64,000 bases of DNA from Notolepis coatsorum (GCA_963971535.1 OZ020599.1:92771157-92835156), one strand, 5' to 3'; shown: positions 1-62,918, counted from the first letter of the stretch. Translations and numbers: made by a program. Notes: a model not told the origin generated them from the sequence alone.

Positions 1-491
1 GAGATGACATTGATTCAGAAACATTTATGATGTGAGCAGAAATTGGAGGTAATTCATTTTCATTAATCATGGTTGAATATACTGCATCCATATTTTTCCA
101 AAATGGTGACATGGAGTTGTTAAGTCTGACATTACAAAAACAAAAAATCCATCAAAATCAGTGTTGTTGCTAATCATTGACACGTGATGATTATAACAAT
201 TATTAGCCTGTAATAATCCCCCCCAGAAAAATCCACTTAGCATTTGATATATTGAAAATATTAAAATTTGTGTGTGTTTTTTTAACAATAATTTGTGATG
301 CCATCACAAACAATGGCATTTAAAGGGTAACCGTTTGAAAAATCCTGCACCAGCATGCAGGGAATTAAGTCTTTGTAACAAAAATCTTCCTGGTGGGGGA
401 CCCCCAGACCCCCTGCTTAAAAAGTGGCCTGACTTGGGCTATATTTCGCACTATATTTCCTGGCCTGAATAATTCCCCCAGTCCGGCCCTG
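1..491. repeat. Intergenic DNA with the end of a hAT-like element
   Basis: I recognise no gene here. The stretch from about 300 to 491 ends in CAGTCCGGCCCTG, the inverted form of a CAGGGCCGGACTG terminus of the kind seen at hAT-type element ends. The other end would lie before the window, so no target duplication can be checked. Positions 1-300 show no clear element. Confidence 0.35.
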
Positions 492-672
492 CGAAGGGGT
501 GACAAATGGTCAAATCTGCCATTTTGAAATCCAAAATGATGTAGGTTAGAGTTATCATATCCGAAAAATTATCCTATATTTGAATTCCCCACAAGAAACA
601 CATATTTTAGACACCCCTCATGTTAAGATTTCTTAAAAATTCATGTTTGCACAAAAGTATGGCCCGCTCTAA

Positions 673-885
673 TATGATGGCCACTGGTGGCTAGCCAAGA
701 CCATCGATGTGGATACTGATCAACAAGATGTGAAAGTGGAATTTCTGCATCCCCCTGGTCCAACAGAAAAGGTTCTGTTTCTGCCCAGTTCAAGACATCA
801 TAGTGAAACTAATCGGAAATGCAGAAGGAAACGAAGAGGAGAAGTGCAGGGTGAGAAAGTGGAGATCAGGAAGTTGTGTAGATGA
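673..885 (+). pseudogene. Coding-looking C-terminal ORF fragment
   Basis: An open frame of 70 codons runs from TAT at 673 to TGA at 883-885. It begins YDGHWWLAKTIDVDTDQQDV and continues with a VEFLHPPGP-like stretch, then a basic tail. A stop lies directly upstream in the same frame, and there is no start codon. The tryptophan pair, acidic middle and HPPGP stretch look like real protein. They resemble a small domain I associate with unnamed fish transposon-linked proteins, but I cannot name the family with certainty. A polyA signal at 1228-1233 would suit a 3' terminal exon. It may be a last exon of a gene or element that starts outside the window, or a relic. Confidence 0.35.
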
Positions 886-1637
886 AAACAGGGACGAGAA
901 GAAGGGGTCCTGGTCTCCATTACTGTTTTTGTTGTTGGAAACAGTGCATTTTGTAATAGTTGGAAACGGTGTATGTAAAGTTTGTTGTTATTACAATTGA
1001 GTTAACAAAATGTTCAGTATAAGACAAGGAGTTATTAGTTCTTATCATTGTCACTTCCATCTGTTTAAAAAATGCATGTGTTAATTTATCAGAGATGCAT
1101 ATACAATTTTGGCAACTCCGTCAGTTTCTCGTCAACACCGTCAGATCTTTGTCAACACCGTCAGATGTTTGTTTTTGTTAATTTTGTGGAAAATACAAAT
1201 TCCTTCTTCAGTTTATGTTGTTTAAGTAATAAAGGAGCATCAGATCTTCATCCTCTTGTCTTATTTACTTAATGATATTTTTTTTTATCATATCAAAATT
1301 AAAAACAAAGTTTGAAAATGCAAATATTTCTAAATCTGGGTTTTCAGAATAGTGTGAAATTACACCTGAGGTTTATATATTATATTTGATTGCATACCAG
1401 AGTAACTAAACACTATTACAACATACTTCAGAACTTTAGATTCTTGTTGGACTGGAATAATTAGAATTATATACTTTTTTGTGTGTCTGACGGAGTTAAC
1501 ACAAATCACGTTTCAAAGGGAAACATGTGAATTTGTTGAAAATGTTTTTCTATGTAGAGCCCGCACCTTTACATGGTTAAATAGCTCAGACCTTTCTCTA
1601 CATGAATATACAACTCTAATCAATATAGTGTGCATTC
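886..1637. other. No gene seen; possible 3' UTR with polyA signal
   Basis: AATAAA at 1228-1233 could end a transcript that includes the 673-885 frame. Around 1116-1172 a short CGTCAACACCGTCAGAT-like unit is repeated two to three times. The rest is AT-rich with no recognisable element. Confidence 0.35.
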
Positions 1638-2124
1638 TCAAAATATAATATTAAAACGTGTTTTGTCCCGACTCTCAAGAATCAGTGAATTGCGAAACGT
1701 GTTTAGTCCCTTGTTTGAGCCGAATCTGGGTTTAACATGATTTGTGGAGCTCCCTCTGGTGTTGTGATCGTGGTATTCACTGACCTTTGGGAAGTATTTT
1801 GACATGTACATGGGTACCTTGGTCGTGTAGTGTATCTTGTAGACCAGGCCCATTGCAAGTTGCTGTACTCTGTCGTCTACTCTAAGCCATCCTAGGTTGT
1901 CAAAGTGGGCAGGGGTGAGGTGGGTTCTAGGAGTAAGGTCAAGCAGTAGTCTGACCAGTTTGTTTTGAGATGTTTGTAATTTTGTTTTTAGCGCCTTTGA
2001 GGTGCTTTGGTACCATGAGGTGCAAGCTTAGTCGTAGTACCCTTGAATGAGTGCTCCTGCCAGAGTCTTCAGGGTATTCTTGATTACCAGTGAGGAGATC
2101 CGGTACAAGAATCGAGTTTGTTGG

Positions 2125-3289
2125 CATGGCCGTAGCCAGCTATGAGGTCACCGAGGTCCGGACCTCGGTAACTATTTGCGCGTGGGCCGTTTGGTCAACG
2201 ACCGGCCCATTTGGTACTGACTGACACTGGGCCGGCCCAATAATGACATCTCTTACTAAGCCCCTCCCCCACTAGGCTGGGAACAGCGGCCCATTATGCT
2301 GCGGCCCAATCACATCTCTTAATAAGCCCCCCCCCTCTCTCACCTGTTTCTCATGTGAGAAGAACAGATGCGGAAACAGGAAAAAATGGAGAAACAGAAC
2401 AAACGTAAAGGGGGTGCGGAGAAATTGCCGGCGGAAAAAATCAGAAAACTAGAGGTGGATGCTGAAAAATATAATAAAATCACAGACATGTTTGCTGCTT
2501 CAACGTCGTCATCCACAATAATACTAGTGCAGCAACAAGTTCAACACAGCCTCAGGTAGCCAGCCAGGCAGAAGGGCCGAGGAGGGTCAGTGTACTGGAG
2601 GAGGAACCTGAGGTAGTTTGTGTGTGCCATCTCTGCCATGGTGATGTCGATAATAATATGAATGATAACGTTATTTGGTCAGCATCGCGTTGGCTAAAAT
2701 AAGCCCAAGTTACTGTGAGTGACCGTCACATCTAAGCTGATCAGCACTACTAATGAGACGCTGCCCCCTAGTGGCCGGCTGTAACAAACAAGCACACCAT
2801 TGATTTAATTGCCATATAAATCACACATACAAAGATCTAACTATTACTCCTCTCTGAGCATGAATATAAAACAAACAGGTGATCTATTAACTGTGTAAAC
2901 CTTATGCAATATTCATCATTGATATTTGGATACTTGAAATCTGTATGAACTGAGTAGTTAGTACCAAATTAATGAATGAATGAAGTTAGTATAAAATGTA
3001 ACAGCTCCATGCATTAATTGAATAAACAACTATTTGCTCATTACCAGTATGGTATTGTTTAAATTGTACAGCTTTTTGCACATCTTTGTCAGGGAATTCC
3101 AACAATTCTGGACCTGAATGTACCAGTTCATTGTAATCATCTCTCTCTCCTTATGTCTAGTCAAGCCAGAAATGGACCTCCCTAATTTCTAAACCCTGGC
3201 TGGGTGGTGTCCGACCAATTATAGTGGGCCGGTCTGGGCCAAAAAAAAAAATGGACGTCCCTAATTTCTAAACCCTGGCTACGGCCATG
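2125..3289 (+). mobile_element. hAT-superfamily DNA element, 1165 bp, non-autonomous
   Basis: The ends are a perfect inverted pair: CATGGCCGTAGCCAG at 2125 and CTGGCTACGGCCATG ending at 3289. They are flanked by identical 8-bp duplications tttgttgg at 2117-2124 and 3290-3297, the duplication length typical of hAT transposition. The element sits inside the LINE relic and is therefore younger. Its orientation is taken from the transposase-like relic inside. It lacks a full transposase, so it probably depended on a complete relative elsewhere. Confidence 0.87.
2368..2559 (+). pseudogene. Relic of a hAT transposase N-terminus
   Basis: A 63-codon frame rich in lysine contains KRKGGAEKLPAEKIRKLEVD followed by KITDMFA. 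This pattern matches what I know of the N-terminus of fish hAT/ZMYM-like transposase proteins that carry a TTF-type zinc finger further on. The finger and catalytic parts are missing. The position just inside the left inverted end supports the reading as a deletion derivative. It could also be a chance open frame, since only the short lysine-rich part is preserved. Confidence 0.45.
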
Positions 3290-3544
3290 TTTGTTGGTTG
3301 ACTTTTTTTATTACATTGGATGCCATTTTGTCACAGGAGAGATTAGCCTCTAGGATGGAACCCAGGTAGGTAATTTCATCTTTTCTTGTGACAATATTGT
3401 CACCCACTGTAACTGAGAAGCCGTCGGTCTTGCTGAGTTTGTTATTTGAACCGAAGAGAATGGACTCTGTTTTGCCCATGTGTAATGATAGTTTGTTATC
3501 AGCGAGCCATATGCAGATTTTGCCTAGTTCCGAGCTGAGGGTTT

Positions 3545-3589
3545 TTTCAACCTGTAACTTGTTCTTGTCAGCAATCTGTTAATAAAGTT

Positions 3590-3629
<40 letters not shown>

Positions 3630-3630
3630 C
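3545..3630 (+). repeat. LINE 3' tail with (AATC)n
   Basis: GCAATCTGTTAATAAAGTTT is followed by about ten AATC units. The same tail with ATTC units occurs at 24890-25053, and its reverse complement at 9240-9275. This marks a LINE family whose 3' end finishes in a short tandem repeat. Confidence 0.6.
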
Positions 3631-3670
3631 TGGCATGAAGGACTGGCCGATGCGTGTATCACTTACGATT

Positions 3671-3917
3671 AAAGGTATACTATGCAGTTTAGGAGGAGGG
3701 GGATTTGTGTACATTTATAGTGCCTATAATTACTTTACAAAGTATGTTTACTATACATGTAATTCTATTCTATCAAAACAGTATAATTCTGAGGCACTTG
3801 TGAGCCAAACATAAGCATAGAAGATAGCAATAGTAAATATGCATGAAAATAAGGGATCTTTATTTTTACTTATCCGAGTTAAAAAATTCTCTCCCAAAAC
3901 TGCATAGTACACCTTTA
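3671..3917. mobile_element. Small MITE with 20-bp inverted ends
   Basis: AAAGGTATACTATGCAGTTT at 3671 pairs with the inverted AACTGCATAGTACACCTTT ending near 3917, with one or two mismatches. The 247-bp interior is non-coding. No clean target duplication could be fixed because the right flank is an (AAT)n run. Confidence 0.7.
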
Positions 3918-4110
3918 TAATAATAATAATAATAATAATAATAATGCATTCTATTTATAAGGCGCCTTTCAAGGCACTCAAGGACGCCGTACAACAATTT
4001 AAAAACAGTTAAATTCATAATCACAGTACATTAAAATAAGAAAAAGAAAAATATATAAAATCAGACAGAAAATAAAATCAGACATACGCCTGCCTAAAAA
4101 GGTGGGTTTT
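3918..4110 (-). repeat. LINE 3' end (L2-like) with (AAT)n
   Basis: Read on the minus strand, this ends in GAAAGGCGCCTTATAAATAG followed by an ATT run, a frequent 3' end of L2-like LINEs in fish. No coding part remains. Between 4111 and 4450 I see no recognisable element. Confidence 0.5.
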
Positions 4111-4452
4111 GAGGTGGCTTTTAAAAGAAATTATGGAGTCAATGTTTTATAAAGTATATAACTTACTCCAACATGTAAGAAGGGGGCGAGACTCATGTTT
4201 GTTGGTTAACATGTGTTTCCTCCAACGTGTCAGACTCCTGGCTGCTTCGTCAAGGTGCTTTCTCACAATATATACTTACTGCAAACTACATTAATCAAGT
4301 TGTTTGTTTAGGGTCAAACTTTATTATATTCTAGATAGTTACTTTCTTGTAGGAACATCAAAATAAACACTTCTTGTTTTTTCATCACACACACATCACA
4401 CACACAGAGACACATAGTTCTCAATGTCATACATTCCTAACTGGTTGATGGG

Positions 4453-4517
4453 TGAGTTTCACTTCTCCAACAGGACATTTCCTATAGTATAAAATACATC
4501 ATGCAAAGTTTAGTCAC
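4453..4517 (+). promoter_or_regulatory. Putative bpi core promoter
   Basis: A TATAAAA box lies at 4488-4494, about 24 bp upstream of the inferred transcript start near 4518. Upstream, GGACATTTCC (4473-4482) resembles an NF-kB site. GGAGAAGTGAAACTC on the minus strand (4453-4467) resembles an interferon-response/IRF site. Such sites would suit an inducible innate immune gene, but the matches are short and unsupported by any other data. Confidence 0.4.
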
Positions 4518-4566
4518 AGCCTCAAGACCATACTGCTGCCAACCGAAGGAGCTGTCTGACCACCTG
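4518..4566 (+). other. bpi: Putative 5' UTR exon of bpi
   Basis: The stretch downstream of the TATA box ends in CACCTG followed by GTAAAT, a usable splice donor at 4567. An acceptor (CTACAG) at 5201-5206 lies 14 bp before the start codon, which implies a non-coding first exon. The transcript start is an estimate from the TATA spacing. Confidence 0.4.
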
Positions 4567-4694
4567 GTAAATACAATGGATCTCATATCATTTTAGTTGC
4601 TGTAATTCATTGAATTGAGCATGTCATTCATGCTGTAATTAAATTATCATGTTTGCGTTTAACATCTGCAATAATTTCTTATTTTTTTTTTAAA

Positions 4695-5040
4695 GAGAAC
4701 TTCACTGTTGAAGGAACACAGCAACATTATGGGATGTGTGCTTACCGTCTTCTCCAGAGTAGATAATACCAATGTCCTCTCTGTGTGTTCAGCAGAAAGC
4801 TATTTGGCTGTAAATTAGCCTAGCTTAGCACAAATGAATGGAAGCAGATATGGACCACTAGCCTAGCTGTTGGGCAAAAACACCTCTCCCAGTGTCTTAA
4901 ACTAGGCTAGTGGTCGAGTTTTCGCATCCATTCATTTGTGCTAAGCTAGGCTAGCTTGGAGTCGGATAGCTTTCTACTGAATGCACAGAGAGGAAGGTAT
5001 CTATCTTCTTGTCACTCTGGAGAAGGCGATATAGGCAGAT
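4695..5040. mobile_element. Imperfect fold-back element in bpi intron 1
   Basis: Left arm 4750-4806 (CTTCTCCAGAGTAGATA...AGAAAGCTAT) pairs with right arm 4967-5027. An inner pair uses AGCCTAGCTTAGCACAAATG near 4818 and CATTTGTGCTAAGCTAGGCT near 4932. Related copies lie at 25925-26050, 31379-31433 and 40570-40846, so it is a dispersed family. A G13 run follows at about 5093-5106. Confidence 0.65.
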
Positions 5041-5220
5041 GCCTCATCATAAAGTTGGCGGGTTACTTTAATTGAAATAATATTTTCTTTTGGGGGGGGG
5101 GGGGGGTCCGAGAGGTATATTACCTTATGGTAATATATAACAATGCATATACGGTATATATATAATAATATTATATGATAATGTGTAATTGTTTCTTCAT
5201 CTACAGGAAACTCCCAGAGA

Positions 5221-34747
<29,527 letters not shown>

Positions 34748-35403
34748 GAGAGGCATACAGTGCTGGTCAACATGTAGGGTACTCGTCCAGACTCTGACTC
34801 GGGACCGTTTATTTAACCATGGTGGTCCCTATACAGAAAAGGAGAGTAACATATAGTTTCTGCCTTCAGATATCATTACCTCATACTCATCTCATCTATG
34901 TTTATATTTTATTTTACACTGTCTAAAACATGTGAGGAAGGGGATCAAGTTAAGGCACATGCGATGTAATTGCAGTGTCCTGGGTTCCAATTTGGCCCTT
35001 GACCTTTGGGGCTCTTTCTTGGGCCCTATGAAAATCTAACTGGGCCCCCTCTATCTAAAATAAACGTTTAAAAATAAAAAAAAAACTCTTGAAAACGGAT
35101 TTACTGGATGTGCATCATAACGGCTCCCAGATGCTCGCAAGACGCCACTGCTGAACAATCCACTGCTGAACAATTCTTTCATTTATTTGTATTCATCTAA
35201 AAATGTTTGGACCTTATGGTGTTCTTGTTCTGTTCTTGACTTATTGTTATGTTTTCTTCTTGACTTGTTTAAAGAAGATCTGTACGGCCCATGGGGACAT
35301 TAACGTGTGTTGTCGGGCCCTATAAATAAATTTGATTTGATTTATGTTCCCGTCTTAATGATTCAGAAAAGCAGCTCTTGGGTCTTTTTCAGTCGACAAT
35401 AAA
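34748..35403 (+). other. bpi: Probable bpi 3' UTR
   Basis: AATAAA candidates lie at 35059-35064 and 35398-35403. Part of this stretch (about 35290-35343, ending in ATAAATTTGATTTGATT) looks like a LINE tail, so the earlier signal may be the original one. No other gene is visible. The true end cannot be fixed from sequence alone. Confidence 0.4.
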
Positions 35404-35914
35404 TGCATTTGACCTAAGGTACCTATACATTTTAAGCTAAAGTTGACACTTTCACTACCACTATAGAAGGTTAACACTTTAATTACCACACTACAGAAGG
35501 TTAACCCTTTCACTACCACACTACAAAGGGTTAATGCTTTCACTACCACTACAGGTTAACCCTTTCAAACTTCTATCTGGGGATGTTATTTCTCCCTGCT
35601 TTGCGCTGGGAGTCGAATATTCTTATTATATTATATATACTGAGCCAGAGGGATGTGAACACATTTGGGATTTAGTCAAATCTGCTTTAATTTTTATTTT
35701 TTTTTGATATTTTATTTTAAATGTTTGTCTTACATACAGATGTATGCCCAGCCCATATGAGCTTACAAGACACATACACTAAGTATATAGTATACTTAAA
35801 AGGATATAGAGCAAGATGGCCACAAAAAAATTAAACAAACTAAAACATAAGCTGTAAATAATGTACTTCAAAGAAACAAGAGCAAGAGAACAAGACACCT
35901 ACACAGGCCGGCTT
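35404..35914. other. Intergenic gap between convergent genes
   Basis: Holds a short tandem of GGTTAACCCTTTCACTACCA-like units at about 35435-35570 and AT-rich sequence. No gene seen. Confidence 0.5.
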
Positions 35915-38782
35915 CACCAAACGATGACATCTTTATTTGGAAATCATTTCAGTGTATGCACTTTCGTTGACACTCTTGGAATGTGTCCCAACTCCACCAA
36001 AATATAAATATATACCTACGTATGTACAGCCATTGTTTTTTTTGTTTTCAAAATGTTTCGCATTGCATCACAGCATCATACTTCATTCATGAAACCAAGA
36101 GACTGCTTGGTAGAGGAGCGCTCTCGTGGCTCGACCACGCTCCAGAATCCACCCCACTGCCAATGCCAACCCGACCCACAAGCTGTCGCATGGACAAGTC
36201 ACGCCTGAAAAAGTTATTTAAAAAATAAAAGAGCAGAAGAGTTAGCAGGGGGTTTGATGAACAGTCGACACGGAGCGGTGGAGTGTATCCGACAGGATGG
36301 ATAAGAGTCTAAAATGTACCCAGGGACACTAACGGCAAGACTATCTTGCGAGGCTGTCGCGATGCTGATTCAAGTTCAGGGATGTACTTTTAACAGTGAA
36401 CTATTTTTATTTTGCATTTATACATTAAAAGGTTTTTACGAGGGAGAACAAGGACACATTATGGGAGTGGAGAAAAGGTTTTGAAGAAAAGGTTGCACGA
36501 TTCTTTTTTTTAGTAATTCCTATTGTAGTCTATACGATCAACATGGGTCAACATGATCTCTGAGATACAAGGCAATAGGAGAAATTAACTACAATGTGTG
36601 TGACATCAGCATCTTATATGTGGGACGCAAGAGAAATGCTATATTGATCATAAAAGCTGGACCGTTAGCAAAACATCACAAGCTTTTAAAAAGAAAGAGA
36701 AGTTAAGTTTAACAATTGCACCAGTGCGAAGTGTAGTTAGTTACACCATTGAGAAAAGACAGACATAAATACTGCTTATTATAATGGCCTGAAACAATAA
36801 AGGAACAGAAGTTGCAAGAGAGGTATGTTCAGGGTCACGAACGGCCATACATTTTTAACGTTTAAAAAGGTGTTTTAAGCTATATTTATTTTTGTTAAAA
36901 TAAGTGCTAAATAGTTCTACATTCCAACAGCGCTGATAAATTGTGTAGCAGAAAATAAATATCTGGTATCCCGTTCCCATGTCATCCAATCAGGAGAGAG
37001 AAGTCCACAATGAAGTCACTTGTAAACCTTGTTCAACCTAAAGGGCTCACTCAAATATGTTGCCGACAACATTTCAGGCGAGGAATATGATACATTGCTG
37101 GATCTTAACTCATATTTCATCTGCAACACCTAGTTTGACAGGAAGTTAGCCAAAATGCCGATATCGCTTACAGCCCCTTTTAAGTTCTTTGAGAATTAAG
37201 ACATTAAAAGGACCAGTTGTTTTCTTGCTGTTGCCATATTTCAACAGGCTCCTCAAGTAGGCGTTAGTGATCCTGAACATACCCCTATAGCGGAGCTCTT
37301 CCTATGACGATGGTGATGGTTCACAGCACGTTGTTCAGAGCTCATTTACACAAGTCCACCACCTCCGCGCCACTCAAAGACAAGCTCAGTACTTCCTCTC
37401 ACAGTTACAAGTGTATTGTAAAAATAAGTGTGCATTTTGTCAATAAGTTAAAGTACCCAACATTCAAGTATACACACTCTTGTATAGTGTAACATTAACT
37501 ACACATCACAACACAAGTATTAGAGAATGCACTTAAACAGAGAAAAACAATACATCCATCTTCTCGATGAGTGAATTGTTCCTTTAAATACAGGTGACTC
37601 TGTACTCTGCGACGCTCGACACCGACGCGCTCCAATAAGCGGCTCGCTGCGGAGGCGGTGGGAGAGGGTCTGCCGTTTATCATCAACCAAAACCTCCTTT
37701 CTAATGGACAGGTCTCGAGCCGTGCCCTCTTTTCTCGATAAAGAAAAAAGGGCAGAGCGTTCGCCACATCCTGTCAATCTCTAAAGGTGCTCCCATAGTC
37801 GAGCGGACTGTACACGGACTGGACTCTGCGGAGGTCCACTGGACTCTTTGAGCTTTCATAGTCAAGCGGATCTCCGCGGACCAATTTCCTACATGTCTCG
37901 CGCCAGTTTACACCTCGCGCCAGTTTGTGTGACACCAAGTGGGCGCCGCGGACGTCCGCGCGTCAGAAAATAGGAGCTTCGCACTTGGACTCTGCTGTGG
38001 GTCTGCTTTGAGTACCCTTTGGGTCAGCTTTGAGCCCGCGGGAGTCTGCTCCGTGTATGGTCCGCTCGACTATGGGAGGGCCTTTAGAGGACACTGAATA
38101 CACGGAGAAAGAGAGAAGGAAAAGGGAGGAAGTGGATGATGTGATCAATGGAGGCACAGTGTGAATGAGAAATTAAATATTACTATGACAACAAGTACTT
38201 GTTTCAAGTGCAATCATGTTCAACCCTGTTAAGTGTACGTCATCACCCTCTCTGCCTAGTGTTGGGAACACTTTTTTTTCTTTCAACAAACCACAGTAAC
38301 TAGTGGGCTCAGAATTTCCCCACTATGATGTTATTAATTATGCAAACAGAACACATATTGCTGTCAAACGCCATAGGGAAATAGGGCAGTTTCGCATCTT
38401 AGCAAAGTCGTTTCCTTTTCCAGAATAAAAGAGAGCGGTTGAAAGTAGGTTAGTCACCTGCCAGTGTAACCATAAAACTGGCATTCATACCAACCACAAC
38501 CACAATTAACCAGCGTTTGGCTTGGCTGGAGGCTGGTGTTAATTCCAGACCCTGCTGGTATGCATCAACAACAACAACAACAGAAGGCGGGGCGATGTAC
38601 CGCAGGGGGAGGAGGGTGACAGTAACCGTATGTTGGGGGGGGGGGGGGATAACGGGGCATGGCGTTAGGCTGTGCCGGCAGGTGAGGTGAGGGTTCCCCT
38701 TCGAGGGGAAAATGTCCTAAAGGTCCATCGGTTGAGGATGGCGGGAGCAGGGGGTGGGGGGGAGGGGGGAGCAGGGAGGGGG
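35915..38782 (-). other. prelid3b: Probable long 3' UTR of prelid3b
   Basis: An AATAAA signal on the minus strand (TTTATT at 35932-35937) would end a 3' UTR of about 2.9 kb that starts after the stop at 38783. A C15 run on the minus strand (38634-38648) and a MITE (37779-38090) lie inside. Short frames across this stretch show no protein character. Nearer polyA signals could be used instead. Confidence 0.4.
37779..38090. mobile_element. MITE with long inverted ends inside the prelid3b 3' region
   Basis: Left end TCTCTAAAGGTGCTCCCATA continuing GTCGAGCGGAC pairs with the right end GTCCGCTCGACTATGGGAGG continuing GCCTTTAGAGG. About 45 bp of each end pair with few mismatches. The GC-rich interior contains GCGGACGTCCGCG palindromes. 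Target duplication is unclear, so the superfamily is open. Confidence 0.8.
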
Positions 38783-60600
<21,818 letters not shown>

Positions 60601-61120
60601 ATAATCTACTGTAAGACAATTTATATAAAAACTCTTGGGTGCCTAAGACTTTTGCACAGTACTGTGTTTTCTATCCACTTTAGCTAAAAACACACACACA
60701 CACAATGTATATACACACTACTGTGAGACAATAATCACACACAAAGGGATAATGGCTTATAGCAGACTTAATGATTTTATAATATTTCAGATAATGAAAT
60801 TAAACGTTTATCATCAACTATCCAGTTAGTATTTATATTGTAACGTTTGGCCACTTAAAATCATTGAATGTAGAGAGAGAGAGAGAGAGAGAGAGAGTTT
60901 GAGTTTGAGCGTTCTGATGCTCCGTAGCTAACCACACCATGATGGCATTTTGTCAACAACACAGTTTGAACCTGAAGAAAGCGATATAAAGAAACGAATT
61001 GCCAATAAATGTGAAGTTATCTTTGAACCTGTTGTCAAGCGTCGTCAATATACCCCCCCCATTTCCTCACTAATGGAACTGGTGTTGCAGAGTCACGTTA
61101 GTTAGATAGTTTAGCGTTCC
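60601..61120. mobile_element. Inverted copy of part of the 47545-50243 hAT
   Basis: 60601-60890 is the reverse complement of about 49685-49990 at most positions, for example ACTTTTGCACAGTACTGTGT and AATCATTGAATGTAGAGAGA. 60950-61080 continues with the reverse complement of about 48030-48120 (CTTGACAACAG, GACGCTTGAC). Sequence equivalent to the nested 48213-49617 element is not present. Borders are not defined. Confidence 0.7.
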
Positions 61121-61317
61121 TCCCAGACACCCATTCCAAGAGCCTGTTCGCTTTCCAGGTCTCTCTCTCTCTCACCTTTGTAAAACACTCATAAGACCAA
61201 AAGAAATGCCTTTGAAAACAATATGTAAAGATATATAAGATGGTATATATATATACTTATTACATGGCGTTTTAACATTAGCCGAAATGCTTGATTGTGA
61301 TTGGTCAATAGCGCGTC

Positions 61318-61350
61318 AGAGGTCCGTTATTACTCGATAACGGACCTCTG
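61318..61350. repeat. Short hairpin
   Basis: GAGGTCCGTTATTACTCGAT folds with the inverted ATCGAGTAATAACGGACCTC, leaving almost no loop. Confidence 0.7.
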
Positions 61351-61551
61351 CCGAGCAATAATGACCGCTGTGCGCAGCTGTTCGCAATAGAGCCCACTGA
61401 CATCAGTGCAATCAGACACTGCCGGCTGCCGGGGAAGCTGCCGGCGATGACAGGGCGGAGCGACAGAACAGAACTGCGTCTGCATTTGATCTAGTCTTGT
61501 CGATGGTGTAAAATGAAGTATATTGTTAGTAAGTTATCATGTAATAAGCGG

Positions 61552-62918
61552 GATAATGTATAGCTATACTCGGGGAACAAAATAAGCACCCGCCAAGCGC
61601 CAAATGCGTGTAGATTTAAGGTTTGGCGAGTAAAAATGAGAGGTCTGCCCGCCACCTGGCGTGTAGTTCATATCGATACTCTTATTTTGAAAATCCTGTG
61701 CGGGTCTCATTTCCGCCCCAAGCGCAGCTCCAGTCATAATATCTATGGGTCCGTCAGCTAACAACGTTCGGCTCATATGATACTCTTATTTTGAAAAAAC
61801 CTGTAGCAACTCCGCGTGTCATATCCGCCCAGTCCGTGCTTCTGCTCCATTAAAGCCGAGCAGAGCAGCGCTACACAGCATGCAACCATAGAGAAAACTA
61901 TTTGATTCCTTAAGGGCTCAAAGTTGCCTGGGTTTTGGTCATATGCTCCCAAAATGCTCCCGCTGTTTGACTGCTTCTATGTGCAGTGAAAACTACTATG
62001 ATTTGCAACCTAGTTATTCATTTAATTCGGGGCAAACTAGCGTTAGCTCCGCGTTAGCCGCGCGGAGCTAACGCTGCTCCGCATAAACACACAGAGACAG
62101 AAAGAGCAGGCTGACTAGAAGAGGGTGGGGGCTAGCGGGGGAGGAGCCGTGTGTGGTGTGTGCGCGCTGACAGAGGAAAGACAGAGGAATAACGACCAGT
62201 TGAATGCAACTACAGTTCAATATAGATTAAATTAGTTTAAGATATTGAACTGTAGTTGCATTGAACAGGTCGTTATTCAATAGATTAAATTAGTTTAAGA
62301 ATTAAAAAAAATTAAAAATAAATAAATTTGAATCTCAAATACATTATTTAAAGACGATGAAGTCACTAGTCGGAACTCAGGACAGGAGTATATTATAGTA
62401 AACTGAGGATTACTGAGGATGGACAGATAATGTTGATATTCAAATATAGAAAAGTTTCGAGAGGAGTGGAAGTTTGAAGACAGACTAGACTACAATATGA
62501 TGCAGGGGTGGTGAGTTGAAACAGTGCGTGTGTCCTGAGTGTTTCAATAAATTATTTGCATTTAAAACTATTAACGCTGACTCATTCCTTCAGTCCACTC
62601 AAAATTATGCTAATATTCCTTATGTTGTTTATGATATTAATTGAAAATAGCACATGGCGATATACTAAAAAGCTATTTATAATTTTTGGCTTGTAAAAAA
62701 TCGGCCTGGATGGTAGTTTTTTAAATCTACCAGCCAAATGGCTGGTAAGTCAAAAAGTTACGTTTGTTCCCTGGCTATACTCGGTCATTGTCGCAAAATA
62801 ATTGACCTTCACTACGTTTAAAGAACACCTCGGCGAGGCGCCTCGGTATTCTAAACTCTGTGTCGGTCAATTATTTTGCGACAATGACCTCGTACCGTAG
62901 CTATACATTATCACTTAC
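61552..62918. mobile_element. Fold-back element split by a hAT insertion
   Basis: GATAATGTATAGCTATACT (61552-61570) matches the inverted TAGCTATACATTATC near 62900-62914. GGTCATTGTCGCAAAATAAT near 62784 is inverted at GTCAATTATTTTGCGACAAT near 62865. Without the hAT it would be a fold-back of about 160 bp. Confidence 0.7.
61571..62773. mobile_element. hAT element (1203 bp), CAGGGAACA type
   Basis: CGGGGAACAAAATAAGCACC at the left and TTACGTTTGTTCCCTG at the right form the ends; the first A of the usual CAGGG is G here. Perfect duplications gctatact lie at 61563-61570 and 62774-62781. It carries an internal module shared with the hAT at 43317-44310 and an inverted repeat TACAGTTCAATATAG near 62210-62255. 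Confidence 0.87.

Larger units (their letters stand above)
1638..3480 (-). pseudogene. Dead non-LTR retrotransposon (C-terminal part), split by a hAT element
   Basis: Read on the minus strand, 3479-3290 gives a reverse-transcriptase-like C-terminal stretch, with GKTESILFGS at the start and ITYLGSIL further on. After the inserted element at 2125-3289 the frame remnants resume. The last part (1853-1638) contains HNTRGSSTNHVKP, similar to the conserved C-terminal end of L2/Rex-type LINE proteins. Stops and frame changes make it inactive. The exact LINE clade is an inference. Confidence 0.6.
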
